This document shows positions 31,576 to 44,177 of a stretch of 64,000 nucleotides of DNA, piece after piece. Under the pieces are notes generated by a model, which worked only from the letters and a program-made list of their open reading frames with translations, searched no databases and was not told where the DNA came from. The DNA is from Margaritispora aquatica (Eukaryota; Ascomycota; Leotiomycetes; Helotiales; Discinellaceae), in contig VJWN01000006.1 of assembly GCA_007644065.1 (NCBI GenBank), positions 1,488,001 through 1,552,000 of the forward strand. The letters are read 5' to 3'. The translations under genes and the position numbers were made by a program. The number at the start of each line of letters is the position of its first letter. Position 1 is the stretch's first letter.

Positions 31576-34500
31576 GAGTAGATTTGACGGAAATTTCGAA
31601 AATCATGGGACGAAGATCAAACACATTTTTGGGAGCTTGCTTGGATCTTGTGTTGTAGATTGGGTCCGAGGTTCTCTGATAACCAAGAAAAAGCTTACAG
31701 AAGTGTACGTCCACAGTCCAACATGAGTTGGTCTAAAAGTCTGTGTTCTCTGTGCTCAAACATTGCTATCACTAGAAGGTCGGAAACCGCCCATGTGGCT
31801 ATGGCTTTTAAACTTGAGGACCAAATACACGAACTGACTCTTTGGTCGCGTGTGTGATTGATTTTTCTTTGTCGTTTCTCAGAGTAACTTTATTTCAAGC
31901 AGCTTGCCTTCCCTATCGTCTCTGATGCAGTTGCCTGTAAAGGTATCAGCCCAAAGATAATTTTACGGGAACTGGTCATCAAGACGAGCAGTTCCTTGAC
32001 AGCAATATAAATTGGAGAAGGAGGGTATATCTTCAAACTTAATGAGTGTCTCGAGGTCCACAAGGGAGCATGGAAATTTCTTTCTTCCTCTGAGAACATG
32101 ATCGTCACAGCGCGAGGATATGATCAGTTTGGGTTCTTAAAATTGCTTGAATAATCTTTAGCCAACGGATCTATGGAGAATCAGTCTTTCCTGCCAGAAT
32201 AGATCTCTACGTGCAGGTTGTAGAAAGGCCAAGTCTCATCGAGAAAGTGATGGAGCTGGCGGATGTCAGAGAGGGGCCTTCCATAGCTTTTGACGCATCA
32301 ACGACCAGATTAAAGGTTTGCAGTCGATGCAGTCTAAATATGGAGAAGAGCAACAGACCTATTGTTTCTGGTGTGTTGTGGCTGATAACACAACTCGGTG
32401 CTGTTACTGATAGATTGGCGGGGCAACAAAAAAATAAAAGTTAGGAAAGAAAAGCCATGACTCGTCACCAAAGGCTCTTAGATACGTAGATACCACCTGA
32501 TCTAGAAGACCTCGTGGTTGAGGCAAGGTAAACATATTCAGTAGTCAGTGATAACACTCCAGCATAAACAGGGAGCGGGATTGAGTTCACAATAGTCCAA
32601 CACAACATATTTTGTACGCTGATATCACCTTATCTCAGGTTGAGGTGTGGTCTTCCAACAATAGTACGACAAATGCTCGGCGAACAACGTGGTTCAGAAA
32701 CGCAAGCGGAAATTTATGCAAAAGTTTGGACAGACGAGAAGACAGGACAAACCCTGATGAAAGCTCCCAATGCTAATAAATTATAATAAACTAGAAGCAA
32801 AAATACACTATCATATATAATCAAGCCTCAAATGCTAGTTCAAAGTGCCATCATGATTAAAAAGGAAAGCGAGGCAAAACTTCGACAGTGGACAAAACAG
32901 AAAACCTCGTGCTGAGATTCATCTCTGTGTTCTGATTGCATACTTCTGATTTCAGACTCGAATGATACAGCAAAATCATCTCACTTATTGCGTCTCGTCC
33001 TCGACCTGTGCGCCTCAACATTAAACTTATATTTAGTCCATCTGTACAAGTACAGAGAGTGCGATTTCATAGAAGACAGGGAAAATAGAAGAATATATGG
33101 GCAGGCCAACTATTTAACGACAATGACGAAGATAATTGTCATGAGCTAAGCCACATATCCCAAAACAGCAAATGTCTCTACATGTGATAGAAACATTGAG
33201 TTGTTGCTACAAACTAACTTGAGGTTAAGCAAAAGATGGAGCGACACAATTTCAAACCACATTAACTCCTAGCAACAGATTGAAATGGCAAGATAAACAA
33301 GTTGGATGTCATGAACTAGCTCTTGCTCCCTCTCGTAGGAGGCAAAGACGTTTTGAATTGAAATATTCTCTTAATTGACAGCCTTAAGAAGAACATGACA
33401 TGTAAAACCATTGAGTCTATCTTACTGAAGGAATGAATAGCAATGAAAAGACGATAGCAAATCGACAAATTTTATGAGAAAGCATCATGTGTCTATATCA
33501 TTGCGTTAAAGATCTTTGAAGAGGTTGGATAAGCTGAAGAGGTTTGAAGAGCTTGGATAGAGTGTGGATTTAAGAGAAAATTTGAGGAGCGAAGTTATGT
33601 TAATTAGAGAGCTAAGTCGAGACTGCGGCTATAGAGAGAGCTCAAGATGGAGATCATCTTCTGTTTGAGAAATCCGAGAAGTAAGAAGAGGCTGAGGCGG
33701 TGACTGGCGGCATAACATTCTTGGTGCTCAAAGAAGCTTAAGCACCACCTCTGTTTCTAAATATGGAAATCCTCAATACTTTAAAACAATCCCATCAAAA
33801 GTGTCAATATTCCAGTGTTCTTATCGATAAATCCGTTTGAAACTTTTTCAGCTTACTTTTTGAATTTGGGAACTCAATGTTCTATTAGCCAATTACGCTT
33901 TGGACATCTTGGTCAGCTTGAGTGAATTCCAGTCACGGGCATGAAGACAATCACAATACATAAAGACCTCAACTGATGACTGATCAACTCCATCTTACTA
34001 GCATCATGATCTAGACCATTTATAATTGCATGCCATAAAGCTTGGCTGTGTGAATAAAGTTCATAACCATCCAAATAAGCTTATGTCGGCGTTCAAACAA
34101 TACCAACTTCCAAACCAGACGTCGGATTAGAGTTTGCTACTGAAACCCCAGATCCGCTGCCATGCCAGGATGTGTCTCTTAGCCCTCGTTTCAAGTCACA
34201 CTACCTTGCTACTTGCCATCTGATGAGCCACAGTGGGTTCGTCCCATGGCATCCTGATTGCTTTTTGGTTGGTGTGAGGCGTTTGAAGTGTCCGAATTGA
34301 GAGCACACCAAGCGATGCATAGAAAGTAAATTCCTGAAAGGGCGAAAACGTTCTTGGGATTGCGGAATTGAGTTGGAGATTCTATTCCAAACCACTGTTG
34401 ATAGGGTCTCTTGCTATTTCTGTTTTCAGATGCTCATGAAGACCCGAGTCAGTAGCACTCTTCTCAAAATCCATTTCGGTTAGTGGTCTATAAGAAGAGT

Positions 34501-34631
34501 GGCCACTCCTCTCAGAAAAGAGCATCATTAGCATCACCTGCAGTATCCCACACTCCCTCACTCACTTTCCGGTTTTACATTCATTCACTCGTGTGACCAA
34601 TTTCTATCCTAAAACTTCACAGTCCTTCAAC
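31576..34631. other. 3-kb region without supported genes
   Basis: AT-leaning sequence with many stops in all frames from 32450 to 34200 and no coherent coding potential. It could hold non-coding transcripts or ancient repeats, but I see no terminal repeats. The last 150 bp are promoter of the next gene. Confidence 0.45.
34489..34493 (+). promoter_or_regulatory. TATA-box-like element
   Basis: TATAA in a GTCTATAAGAAG context about 140 bp before the ATG of the small secreted protein at 34632. Confidence 0.35.
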
Positions 34632-35478
34632 ATGCTTTTCTCCACCATCCTCTCAGTTTCCACCTTCGGTCTGGGTTTCGCCTCGCCTTTGAGCAAGGTA
34701 TAATCACCAAAGCATTCTATTATTTTCTTTCAAAGTATTAACATAAGAAATCAGCGTGCAGTTCAAGTCTTCTCAGACACTGGCTCCCTTTCCATCACTC
34801 CAGCCATCGCCACTTCGCCAGTGTGAGTTTCAATTCTCCCTCAATATCTCACACAGTCAACTCTACTCTATTCAAACTCCTTCCTCTCTTTTCTTATTCA
34901 ATATCTAACAACACATAGTATCACCCTCGACGACGTAGGCGGCAAAGCCGATGCTGCAGGTGCTGTAGCTGACGTCGTCAATAAAGTTGTCCAGCTTGTC
35001 CAAGGTCTCATCGATGGCGACATTGTGCGTCGCCAACGCTTCACGCAAGAGACTGTCTCTTCTGTCTTTGGTCAATTCCCCGACAAGACAGTTGTGATGA
35101 GCAATGTCGGCTATACACTCACCTGCACTCCTGATGTGCTCTTCTCCACCAGCTACAATGCTAAGGTCGGTTCGAATGTTAGGTGAGTCTTTTTGATCTT
35201 TGGATGTATATCGTATATGTTCCGGCTGACACTCTGAATCGTAGCTTCGATGTCTTAGTCTTTGGTGCGGGGTGCACATTCACCCTCAAGGGTGACGGTG
35301 GCTTTGAGAACGTAAGTCTTACCAACCTCTTCTTTGGCTGTCCTCCATCTATGCAGAAAGATGCAATCGCAACTCAGCCTTTTGATCGTTCTCAACACGA
35401 GCATAACTAATATTGACTTAGTGGGCATACATCAGGCAAGGCAGATGTACCGCCAACGGTGGAACTATTACCTGCTAA
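34632..35478 (+). CDS. Small secreted protein, four Cys, unknown function
   Basis: Five exons (34632-34697, 34755-34822, 34919-35182, 35245-35311, 35422-35478) joined by four canonical introns (57-110 nt) encode 173 aa. A signal peptide (MLFSTILSVSTFGLGFASPL) ends next to SKR, a possible Kex2-type processing site. The mature part has a small amphipathic helix (GGKADAAGAVADVVNKVVQL) and a beta-rich C-terminal half with four Cys (LTCTPD, FGAGCTFTL, GRCTANGG, ITC at the end). Ending on Cys just before the stop suggests a disulfide clamp. The gene is unusually intron-dense for its size. I do not recognise the family; the profile is that of an apoplastic effector-like or wall-associated protein. 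Confidence 0.8.
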
Positions 35479-35913
35479 GCTGTGCCTGTGCGACGATATC
35501 ACACGAGCATGAAGAAACATGAGATCACGAAGAAAAGGAGTTAGGTCTGGTCGTTTGTTTGGGATGAAAAATGGATTGCGATTTTGGTTTCTGCTTTATG
35601 TCTGTTTTCATTTCAAATCTCCGTGAAAAATCCCAACGAAAGGTTTCATCACCAAGAAACACAGGAATTACCCAGTGTATTTCCATTATTCGATATTCTG
35701 CTACGATACTTTGCTCTATATTTTTCTTGTGATTTGTCCCATGTCCACGGGACTAAACAATCAAGTCCGTCCCATTGACCAAAACATAAACAAAATTTCC
35801 AGCCCAATCAAGTAAGCATGATAAGCAGCAAGTGCGGATTGCCCAAGAAAAGATGAACAGCCCACAGTCGACACGCCCAAGTGCTTTTGCTTCAAGATGG
35901 CGCATATCCATTC
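35479..35913. other. Intergenic between convergent genes
   Basis: 3' flanks of two convergent genes; nothing else seen. Confidence 0.5.
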
Positions 35914-36348
35914 TCAAAGATGTCCAAGACCACCAGACGACACAGAAAGAGCAGGACGCTCCAGCATAGCTCTGACATAGTCTTCGAAACTGTAGACTCG
36001 TCTCAAAGACTCCTCGCTGATCACATGGACGCGAGCCTGAGAGTGAGCTCTGGGACCATGGACTAGAGCGCGAGCCAGCATATCTCTGACCCATTTCTCG
36101 GTATCGCTTTCTGGAGTTACGGCAGCTTCGCCGGTCTTTCTGTCTTCAGTGGCGGCGGTGCTTGCTTCTCCCAAGTTCGGGTTCGAGGTTTTAGTGCCAT
36201 TGCTATCGGCAGGTGAGAGTGCGACTCTGGTCTTCTCGCCCTCCTCGCTTCCTCGAAGAACGGGGGCCATCTCGGAGATTTCTTCTTGAGAGAGATCTTA
36301 GCTGAGTGACAAGTAGAGGAGGTGAGAGTACATACCTTGGACATCCAT
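35914..36348 (-). CDS. Small hydrophilic hypothetical protein
   Basis: Modelled as two exons, 36348-36336 (encoding MDVQ) and 36296-35914, separated by a very short 39-nt intron (GTATGT donor, CTAAG acceptor), giving 131 aa. Without the first exon, the ATG at 36270 starts a 118-aa protein (MAPVLRGSEEGEKTR). The N-terminal half is Thr/Glu/Ala-rich and disordered. The C-terminal half is likely helical (TEKWVRDMLARALVHGP; SLRRVYSFEDYVRAMLE). No signal peptide or membrane segment. Function unknown. Confidence 0.5.
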
Positions 36349-37245
36349 ATTGTTGTCTAATACCCAAAAATTGAAGATCAAAGTGTGGGTGATGATCACA
36401 TTTTGGGTAGAAGTTATATATATTGGACAGAAGTATCCTACTCGTTAGGAGTATAAACGTCATTCCTTACAACTAACTCAGCACCAAAATAACGGAACGT
36501 CGTAGATACCCACTCAATCTATAGAATTACGCTAATAGGCTCAGTGAATGTGCAATTGTTTGGTTTTCTTATCTAGCTCGCTGACTAGCAGGTTAAACCC
36601 ACCCAGAACCACCCCACATCTCCTATCTCAATTCTACCGCCCTGACATGCAACTCTCAAGCTATCTCGTTTATAAAAACACTATAAGAACCCCGAAACTC
36701 GCCTGACTCTAAAATCCAAATCTTGCACAAATCGAAGCAGAGTCAATGTTACTTTGATTTTCAAGAGTGACCTTTAGCCACTTGATTTAATTTAGTTCGC
36801 AATCACGACCTAAATCGACTTCAGGATATTTTCTCCTCCTTACAGCAGTTATCTACTTTCTTACTCATACTTTTGCACCACTGGCTAAAAACATGGTATA
36901 CATATGATTATGCGATCATCACTAGCAGTATTTCGCAAAGGAAGTGAGGTCATTAATTCATTAGTCTGTGACTCACTCTCAAACGAGCAACCAGAAAGCT
37001 TGGCCTTAACATCTTTTAACACTGATGTCAGAAGCCACATGTCGGATGACATTTCACCAGATAGCCGTATTACTATGGACACTACCATACACCACAGATT
37101 ATCATCTTAGCATGTATCTTCATCAATGCGGAAGATAATATTTGACTCTGGTGCATCATTTTGAATTGTTGAAGACCAATGACTGCGAAAATGGTCAAAC
37201 TCCCGCTGTGTATCTTGAGGCTATGACCGCTGCCAGTGTTGCAAT
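36349..37245. other. Intergenic
   Basis: Promoter side of the small gene at 36348 and then AT-leaning DNA. Short frames at 36885-37110 on both strands are not supported. Confidence 0.4.
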
Positions 37246-37750
37246 CAGTATACGCCCGTATTATACGATTCCGTATCAAAGAGTAAAATATTACGTCCGT
37301 ATAATATCCCTCTAAACTATACGTATTACTAGATATATTATATATTATCGTATATTAGTCGTATACTAAGATACGGATCATATATAAAAGCTACCTTCTA
37401 ATCTCCTACTTTCTCCCTATAACTAGATATAAGTAACTAGTAACTTAACTATAATATCTATAATTAGTAAAAAGGTATAGGTAAATCGAATAATTACTTA
37501 TAATAGGGAACTATTAATAGATAATTATATTAAAAGTTAGCTGATTTAATCTCTCTAACTCGTTACCCTTTTATTTATTTGCTATTCCTTCTTTTTATTT
37601 GCTTTTTTAAGAAAATAGTATATTACGTCATATATTCCCGTATACGAATCTCTTTAATTTATTATAAGGATATGATTAATCATATTATTACTAGTTATAC
37701 AGGAATTTGTAGCTGATATTATTACGGAATATAATACGGGTTCTATACGG
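37246..37750. mobile_element. AT-rich non-autonomous element with terminal inverted repeats (MITE-like)
   Basis: The left end reads CAGTATACGCCCGTATTATA then CGATTCCGTA, and the right end read in reverse reads CCGTATAGAACCCGTATTAT then ATTCCGTAA, an imperfect inverted repeat of about 30 bp. The interior of about 450 bp is very AT-rich with stops in every frame and more GTATACG/CCGTATA words near the ends. I find no clear target-site duplication, so the exact ends are approximate. RIP degradation is likely. Confidence 0.5.
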
Positions 37751-38086
37751 GTGATGCTACTTACAATACCGACCGCTGCGGAGTCTCAAGAATCTTGAAG
37801 TCCGAGTGGTTCTTGCAAGTGTGGTTTCAAATCTAGGAACCAGGTCTTACGGTTACAATAAAACATAAAATCCATACAATTTAAAACTTTAGAACGCTCG
37901 TTGCAAGAAAGGTTTCAAATTCTACTTGGCAAACTACACACAAAGCTGAATAACCTTCTATTCTCTATCCTCCTGCGCATCTCTTTGGATTTCGAGTATC
38001 TTCCTCAATTCCCGCCTATCCTTGGTGTTCTGATGGACCCCGCCCTTTCAGATATCCTATTGCATCACAGCCAAAGATCCTTGAAT

Positions 38087-39351
38087 CTATAGAGTATTGT
38101 CTTGCGCAGAAGCAATGGACGCTGGGGAGATGTTCCCAACGAACCAGAAACTGTTCGATGGTGAAGCGGGAGGGAAATCGATGTTATCTATGTATGAGTA
38201 CACTGTAGGACGTTGGACCTGGTCTTGTTCTATATTTTCTTCCTCGTTCTCGAACCCTTTTTCTTGATGTGTGTTATTAGCTAGAAAAGCCTTGATTGCA
38301 GCGACGAGAGGCGGAGGAGTACTATGAATAGCAGGAGAAGGAGACCTTATTGGCGTTAGGGAATATTCTGGAGAATGGTCGGATTCAGACTGGGCTGGCG
38401 ACTGCATGAGTGTGCCTTGTGACTCAGTTTTCTACAAACCACAATCAGTGCTTAAGAAAAGCTAGGTGAAGATTTCTCGGATGACAAGCGCAAGTAACCT
38501 CAAATAGATTGCCTTCTGTGGCCAGGGTATTGAATCTGTCGATCAGCTTCATTAAATCATTGTTATCTTCTGCCCTTTCCCAATGACTTTTATTTCCCTG
38601 CTCTTCTTCGTGTTTAACGTCGGCAGGTGTGAGTTTATCTCTAGAAACAATATCTTTGGACGAAATTCTGGCAGTAGGAGGCAAATAATTCATCGGGATA
38701 GAGCTAGGAACGGAGGGAGGTGTCGAATTCGAATCATTGTTGTATGATCTCAAGCTCTGCACATCAGAAAGCATGATTAGCAGAAACAGCAACGAGCAGA
38801 CACACAATCGAAAAGACAATCCAAACCTGGACAAGCTCAGCTGCAAACGCAAGAGCATTCAACCCGGCAATATTTTCCATCGTTTCAAGCTCTTTATCCT
38901 CTTCTCTCCCTTCAAGATCCAACTCTCCAGAATCCCGCACAACATCACGAAACTCACCTTCCACTTGCTCCCAGGCACCCCGAGAATCAGACCTCTCCTC
39001 AACGTCCTCTAAACCCCATTCAGTCCTCTCAGCCGCCTCCCGGTTCCATTTACACCACCAAGGTTCTTCCTCTTCTACACTTACAAACTCCATATCTCCG
39101 AACTGAACTGCTGCGGGGCGAGGTCTCGTTGCGGTTTTAAATCGTCGGAAATATTTCGTATAGACATTTTGCCTATAGCTTTGACTCGGGTAATGAGGAT
39201 CTGGGTAGATGTATTGTGGCTCGAAGGGAAGTAATGGTATGGTTGGCATGTATGTACTACTACCAAGTAGGAAGTATCGTAAGGGGCTTTCCGGATGTGT
39301 GAAGATAGCCGGATGGTCGACTGCTGATGTAGGCTGCGTATTTGATGTCAT
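38087..39351 (-). CDS. Acidic hypothetical protein, three exons
   Basis: Exons 39351-38827, 38756-38499 and 38431-38087, all multiples of three, encode 375 aa with introns of 70 and 67 nt. The N-terminal half is Pro/Tyr-rich (PLLPFEPQYIYPDPHYPSQS) then strongly acidic (SVEEEEPWWCKW; ELDLEGREEDKELETMENI), with a short helix LNALAFAAELVQ. The second half is Ser/Pro-rich with LIDRFNTLATEGNLFE and a likely helical PPPLVAAIKAFLANN segment. No signal peptide or transmembrane helix in the spliced product. Function is not recognised; composition suggests an intracellular disordered protein. Confidence 0.65.
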
Positions 39352-40371
39352 ATTGGGCTTGAGATCGAGATAACTTAAGGGTTCTCTAGGCGTTGCTCTG
39401 CTTCCTTGGTGGTTTCAATATCTAAAAGTTTACTTCCAGGGTGAAATCAAAGCAGAATCGAATCTAATGATAGCCTGAATGTGGGATGTTGATGCCAAAT
39501 TGATAACGCAATAGTTCGAAGCTGATGACCTGATATCGATGCTGCGAATGTTCCAAAACTCTGTTGTGATGATCCTGGCTCTCTCTTATAGCTATGTCTG
39601 TAATTTTGTCTTCCATTGTCCCAGAGATACGCACTCAACTCGTTCGGAAGGAAGAACCAGCCACTTACTAACTGCCAACTCGGTTATGCCGCTCTTTGGG
39701 AAACATGCCAACGCAAAGTCTGAGTTACCCAAGGAGGGTATATTGGTGCAGAGCTCCTCTTACAGTAGCAAAGCTACCAACTTGAGAAAAGATAAGCATA
39801 CGAGGTCTGACCTGCTGCGCAGAGGAATTAGCTGAGTAAGAACAGCTTTTTGAAGGGTTGAGTTGAATGGTCTGGTACGGACTTCAGAAATGAACAGATG
39901 AACAGAAAACTATACTTATTAGTGAAAGTGCCCTGAAAGACAGGCTTGCAAAAGACCATGCATCTATGGTGGAGTCCCACTACCCAACAAGGCACTGGAG
40001 GTGCAGCTTACCTACATACCTACTATGATGCAGTACTAGTTCTAGGTATCGAAATATCATGATCATAATAATAAGTAAGTGCTACCTTACTCTTAGTTTA
40101 TCTATTATGAGTTAATAAAATTAATAAAGGTAAATCGAACTTCCGAATTAATGCATACGTGAACAAATAGCTCACTAGATTCGCACAGACACGACAGACA
40201 AGGTAAATTCAAGACGCTTGATAACTGTGTCGGTTTTCTCCGATGTCTGATGCTCAGTAAAACGTAACTACCTACCCTTCAATCCAATCTTCAAAGCGAA
40301 TGTCCAAAGAATAACGCATAATACCCAATTCTAGTAAACTGGATCCCTTGACTCTTTCATGAATTCTTGTA
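39352..40371. other. Intergenic, left flank of Tc1 element
   Basis: Promoter side of the 39351 gene, then AT-rich DNA with TACCTACATACCTAC-type words at about 40010. The frame at 39539-39835 has no support. Confidence 0.4.
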
Positions 40372-41751
40372 CAGTAACCGTCAACTGCTAATTAAGCGAA
40401 AGTGCATAAACGCGAAAATCGCGAATCCTAGCCACTATTATTCTTTTTTGATATTGTAAAAATATTACCTTAACGAAGAGCTTTACGCTCTATAACTAGG
40501 AATTAAATTAATAGAAAGTATCTTACTCTATATTAATACGGTAAAGTAATAGGGAGGTTCGAAGAGGGTATTAAACAAGCTAATATCGTAAAGGAGCTAT
40601 TTTTATACCCCGTAACCGTTCGATATACTATTTACTAACAATTAGTTCACTACAACGGCCTCGAAGTAGCGAAAGCCCCGTAGGGGAAATTATATACTAA
40701 TCGCGATAAACGAATCCTCCTACGATACGTTCGTTTAAACCTAAAGGATATATACCTATAGGTTATTATAGCGTATAGGCTCCGATGTTAGACCTTTACC
40801 GTCAAGACTATCCTTAAGAAGTACGGCATTACTAATTAACGTACAAAACGCCGTCCGTTATTAACGGAAGCTTACGTAGCTACTAGGCTTACCTAGTGCC
40901 TCGCGTATAGATACTAGAACTAGGAGGACTAAGGTATAGTCGTATAGAGTGACGAGTGTTTAGTAGAGCGGGGACGGAGAAAACGATAAGAATAGGTCTT
41001 TCGAACACTAGTATAGAAATAGGATCGGGATAAAGTTTAAATATATAGTATAAATAAGAATATAAAGGTTATAGTCTAGGGATCCTTCTAGGACTATAGG
41101 AGAAGTAACCTCTATATTATAGACCGTAATTTCGAGTCTAAAAAGTATAGATATTCGGCTAACTCGTACCTCGAAGTTCTCGACGTAGAGGTAGTACTAG
41201 CTTTCGATAAAATAGAGCCCGGTTACGTGTTTATACAAGACAATATACCTATATACTGTACGTATAAGGTCCGCGAATAGTTTCGTCTTAGGGGTATTCC
41301 TTACCTTCTAAACTAGCCTACGTACTCGCTAGACCTTAATCCTATTAAGCACGTCTAGTAGTACCTTAAAATATAGGTCTACGAGATGTTTCCTAACGTT
41401 ATAGCCGAAAAAAGCGAGTTAGAAGCCGTAAGAGCGAGGCTAGAGAGCTGTTTACAGGCTATATAGGATATACTAGATCAGTCACTTTTCGACAATTTAT
41501 ATAAGAGTATATATAGTAGAATAGAGGCCTATATCGCGGCGGACGGGTAGTATATAAAATACTAGAGGGTCTACGGTATTATAGTATATTTTTTTATATA
41601 TATATTATATAGACGAATTAGAGCTTTTAAATGATTCTATTTTTGTATTTTTAAACTTGTTAGTTAATTTAATATTAATAAAAGTATATGTTTCGAAAAA
41701 ATCGGAATTTTCGTGTTCTTCGCTTCGTTTAATAGCAGTTGACTAGTACTG
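40372..41751 (+). mobile_element. Tc1/mariner-type DNA transposon, RIP-degraded
   Basis: A 1380-bp element bounded by TA on each side (40370-40371 and 41752-41753), the expected target duplication. The ends begin CAGTAACCGTCAACTGCTA and, read in reverse on the right, CAGTACTAGTCAACTGCTA, extending about 45 bp as inverted repeats. Inside, the plus strand encodes a decayed transposase: a helix-turn-helix-like N-terminal part, a near-catalytic DEC motif, VFIQDNIPIYCT, and a YSLDLNPIKHV motif closing the DDE domain. Most Trp codons have become TAG and several Gln codons TAA, the pattern of RIP. It cannot encode an active enzyme as it stands. Confidence 0.88.
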
Positions 41752-41974
41752 TAAGCCTTCCGTTGTGAAGCACTAGAGGTTGAATGATACAGAATTAATA
41801 CCTTAATCTAGAAATTGCGTCGTCAACCCTGCATCCTTCGGCACTTTCTCCTTTCTCAATTTCTCGGAGTCTTCTCATTCCTTTTGAGGCATGGGTTTCC
41901 CATCTGCTTTGATTCTATCAGCCGGTTGATTAATCTCTATCCTACGCTCAATCACAACTATATAGGGATGGAAC

Positions 41975-42697
41975 TCACCTCCGTTGCAACACAGACCCCG
42001 AGAAACATGTCATCTCTTGCTGATAGCCCATCAGATCAAACAAGATCACGATTTGGTTGGTGATAGGGTGGGGGATCTCTCTCGGCCGATTTCGAGACAT
42101 ATGGCAATTCCCTTCCGTTCCCCATGCACCTATACCAAGAATTACAGTTTCTTTGAGAAAAGACGCCATGAGGATTTTCGGACATGGTTGGGAATCATGC
42201 GCGTAGGGGTTCTTTCTCCATGACGAGCGTGCATAAAACTTCTCCTCCCATGGTAACGAATCATATATCTCATCGTACGAGAGCTTTAAGTTCCACTCAT
42301 GCTCCTGCACATCGGCGGTACAGCGCGCGTGTGGGCGTCCAGTGAAACAGGTCCCACGCTTCAAGGTCCAAAATTTGATCCTGTAGCCCAAATACTCGAT
42401 GAGACCTGGAGCTTTATCATCAATGGTGACATTTCGAACCATATCGTTACGTCTGACGGAGCCTACCACCTCTGAAACACCCCCTCTCTGTCTGTGACCG
42501 AGGAGCAACCAATTGCGCCAGTCACGCATCATTTTCACGTACCTGACCATATGCAGTAGACTATTGTCAGTCAAGGCAGTTTTCGATAGCGCAGCAACAA
42601 ATGTGAATCGAAACTCGTTGCAGCCATAAAGCATTGGCAATCCAAGACGGTATATCTTGGAAGACATAGCTAGTATCGCCTGTTGCAGAGTCAGCAT
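41975..42697 (-). CDS. Hypothetical fungal protein, 2EXR/DUF7730-like style
   Basis: A single open frame of 240 codons; the first ATG gives MLTLQQAILAMSSKIYRLGLP and a second in-frame ATG lies ten residues on. The segment SSKIYRLGLPMLYGCNEFRFTF strongly recalls the (I)Y-EALPLLYG-N-F-F motif found in large fungal families of F-box-like or DUF7730/2EXR proteins. The rest is basic and Trp-rich (MVRYVKMMRDWRNWLLLGH). Upstream exons encoding the usual N-terminus may be missing, and the 5' flank is AT-rich, so truncation is possible. The 3' end is 224 bp from the Tc1 element. Function unknown. Confidence 0.55.
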   Translation of the reverse strand: MLTLQQAILAMSSKIYRLGLPMLYGCNEFRFTFVAALSKTALTDNSLLHMVRYVKMMRDWRNWLLLGHRQRGGVSEVVGSVRRNDMVRNVTIDDKAPGLIEYLGYRIKFWTLKRGTCFTGRPHARCTADVQEHEWNLKLSYDEIYDSLPWEEKFYARSSWRKNPYAHDSQPCPKILMASFLKETVILGIGAWGTEGNCHMSRNRPREIPHPITNQIVILFDLMGYQQEMTCFSGSVLQRR

Positions 42698-44177
42698 ATG
42701 TTGGCATATGATTAGAATAATTTATTAATTTCAAAGCTTGAGCAACCAGTGAATTCAAGTTATTGAGAGATATGTACATTTGAAGGATACTTAGTTCATC
42801 TTTTTTTTGTGTAGTTTAAGGAAAAAGATTTAATTATTATCATCCTGCGGATTGTGGACACATTTTCTTACTCAGAATGTGAGTGAGGAGGGAGCGAAAT
42901 GCTACACACTACAAGCAACTAATAAAAACTAGAAAATAGTAGAGGCGAGAACTACCGACTTATCTCCTCACTGGGTCTTCTAAACTTAGATTTACGCAGC
43001 GAAATGGCAAGTGCCATGTCTTATCATAAGTAGCTCGTTCTAAAACCTCTAAAGTAAATTTAGTCTTGTATCTAGTGGGGCAGATGTCCTGAGCTCCTCC
43101 TAAATGAGAAAAAAAACCAAATATCGCCAATGACGACGTCCGGGCTCTAAATATCCAAACCTCAAGCATATAAACTATACAACTGGAATACACTAGACTG
43201 CAAGATATACTCTAACAATGGAATTCTGGAGCCGAAACATCATTGGCGTGATCTGGTTCAATAGAGGGCCTGGAGCAAGTACTCCTTCCGCAGGGCTCTT
43301 TCTTGCCTTCTGCGTACATTGCGAAGAGTTGACTTAGGCTTAGCACTTTGGCACTTTCGGGGACGTCAGGAGTCACACTTCCATGAAACAATTAGCCAAG
43401 TCGCAGAGAGCACCATAATTGTTCGAAGGAGGGAGAATAGCAAGGAGCTACCTCACTGAATGTCTCCTGGAATATCTACCGTCATCGTCTTGCAGTGTCC
43501 TGACGCAAGCCATCAGATTTCAATCAGGACTTATAGTGTCTCGCGACCTTGTCGCAGACCTTCACCCCAGATTCTTGAGCAGCTAAACAAAACTCGGAAT
43601 ACCTACAGGCGGAATTGAATAGCTTCTGAGAATAGATAGAAGCAGATTTAGCGCTGGAAGGTGGAATATTCACCTTTTCGCACTGAAGAGGCCGAGCTAA
43701 CTTCGACACAGCACAATACGAAACCCAAACAATAGCGACAACGACAATACCAACAACAACAGTGTGAAGAATTTGACAAGCAAACATTAAGAAAACTAGA
43801 AAAAGTAGAAATACACCTACCCGCGCACCACAACGCGACCGCAAACAATTCTCGCCATAGTTCTTGTGTTTCGAGTTTCTCCCACTTCACACTTCGCTCT
43901 TTGCTTCTCAAATTCGACGCATGATAAAGAGTAAGAAATCACTCTTCTAGCCTTTGCATTGTCGCATTGTTGCAAGCAAAAGTATTTGAAAAAGCCGTGA
44001 GTTCGGAAAGCACTAGTTACCTCTGGATCTGCAACTTCTTCCACTCCTTTCACAGCTTGAGTTACTTTCTAACGCCTAATCAGCAGTCGACTACCAAATT
44101 CAACACCCGCAAAGAATTACTAGGACGACGGAATCCATCGGAAATCCCATAGCAGTACAGAATTTGGTCCGTAATAC
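42698..44177. other. Intergenic with weak minus-strand frames
   Basis: A minus-strand frame at 43524-43844 encodes two hydrophobic helices (GVFLLFLVFLMFACQIL; VVGIVVVAIVWVSYCAV) and a Cys-containing tail, possibly a small membrane protein, but frames 43648-44053 compete on the same strand and I cannot settle a model. Nothing else is supported. Confidence 0.35.

Noticed and set aside
32450..34200. Candidate CRISPR or tandem array
   Set aside because: No regularly spaced repeats found by eye; a eukaryotic genome is not expected to carry one.
42960..43193. Minus-strand 77-codon frame
   Set aside because: Short, no ATG-linked exons, AT-rich flanks; may be chance.
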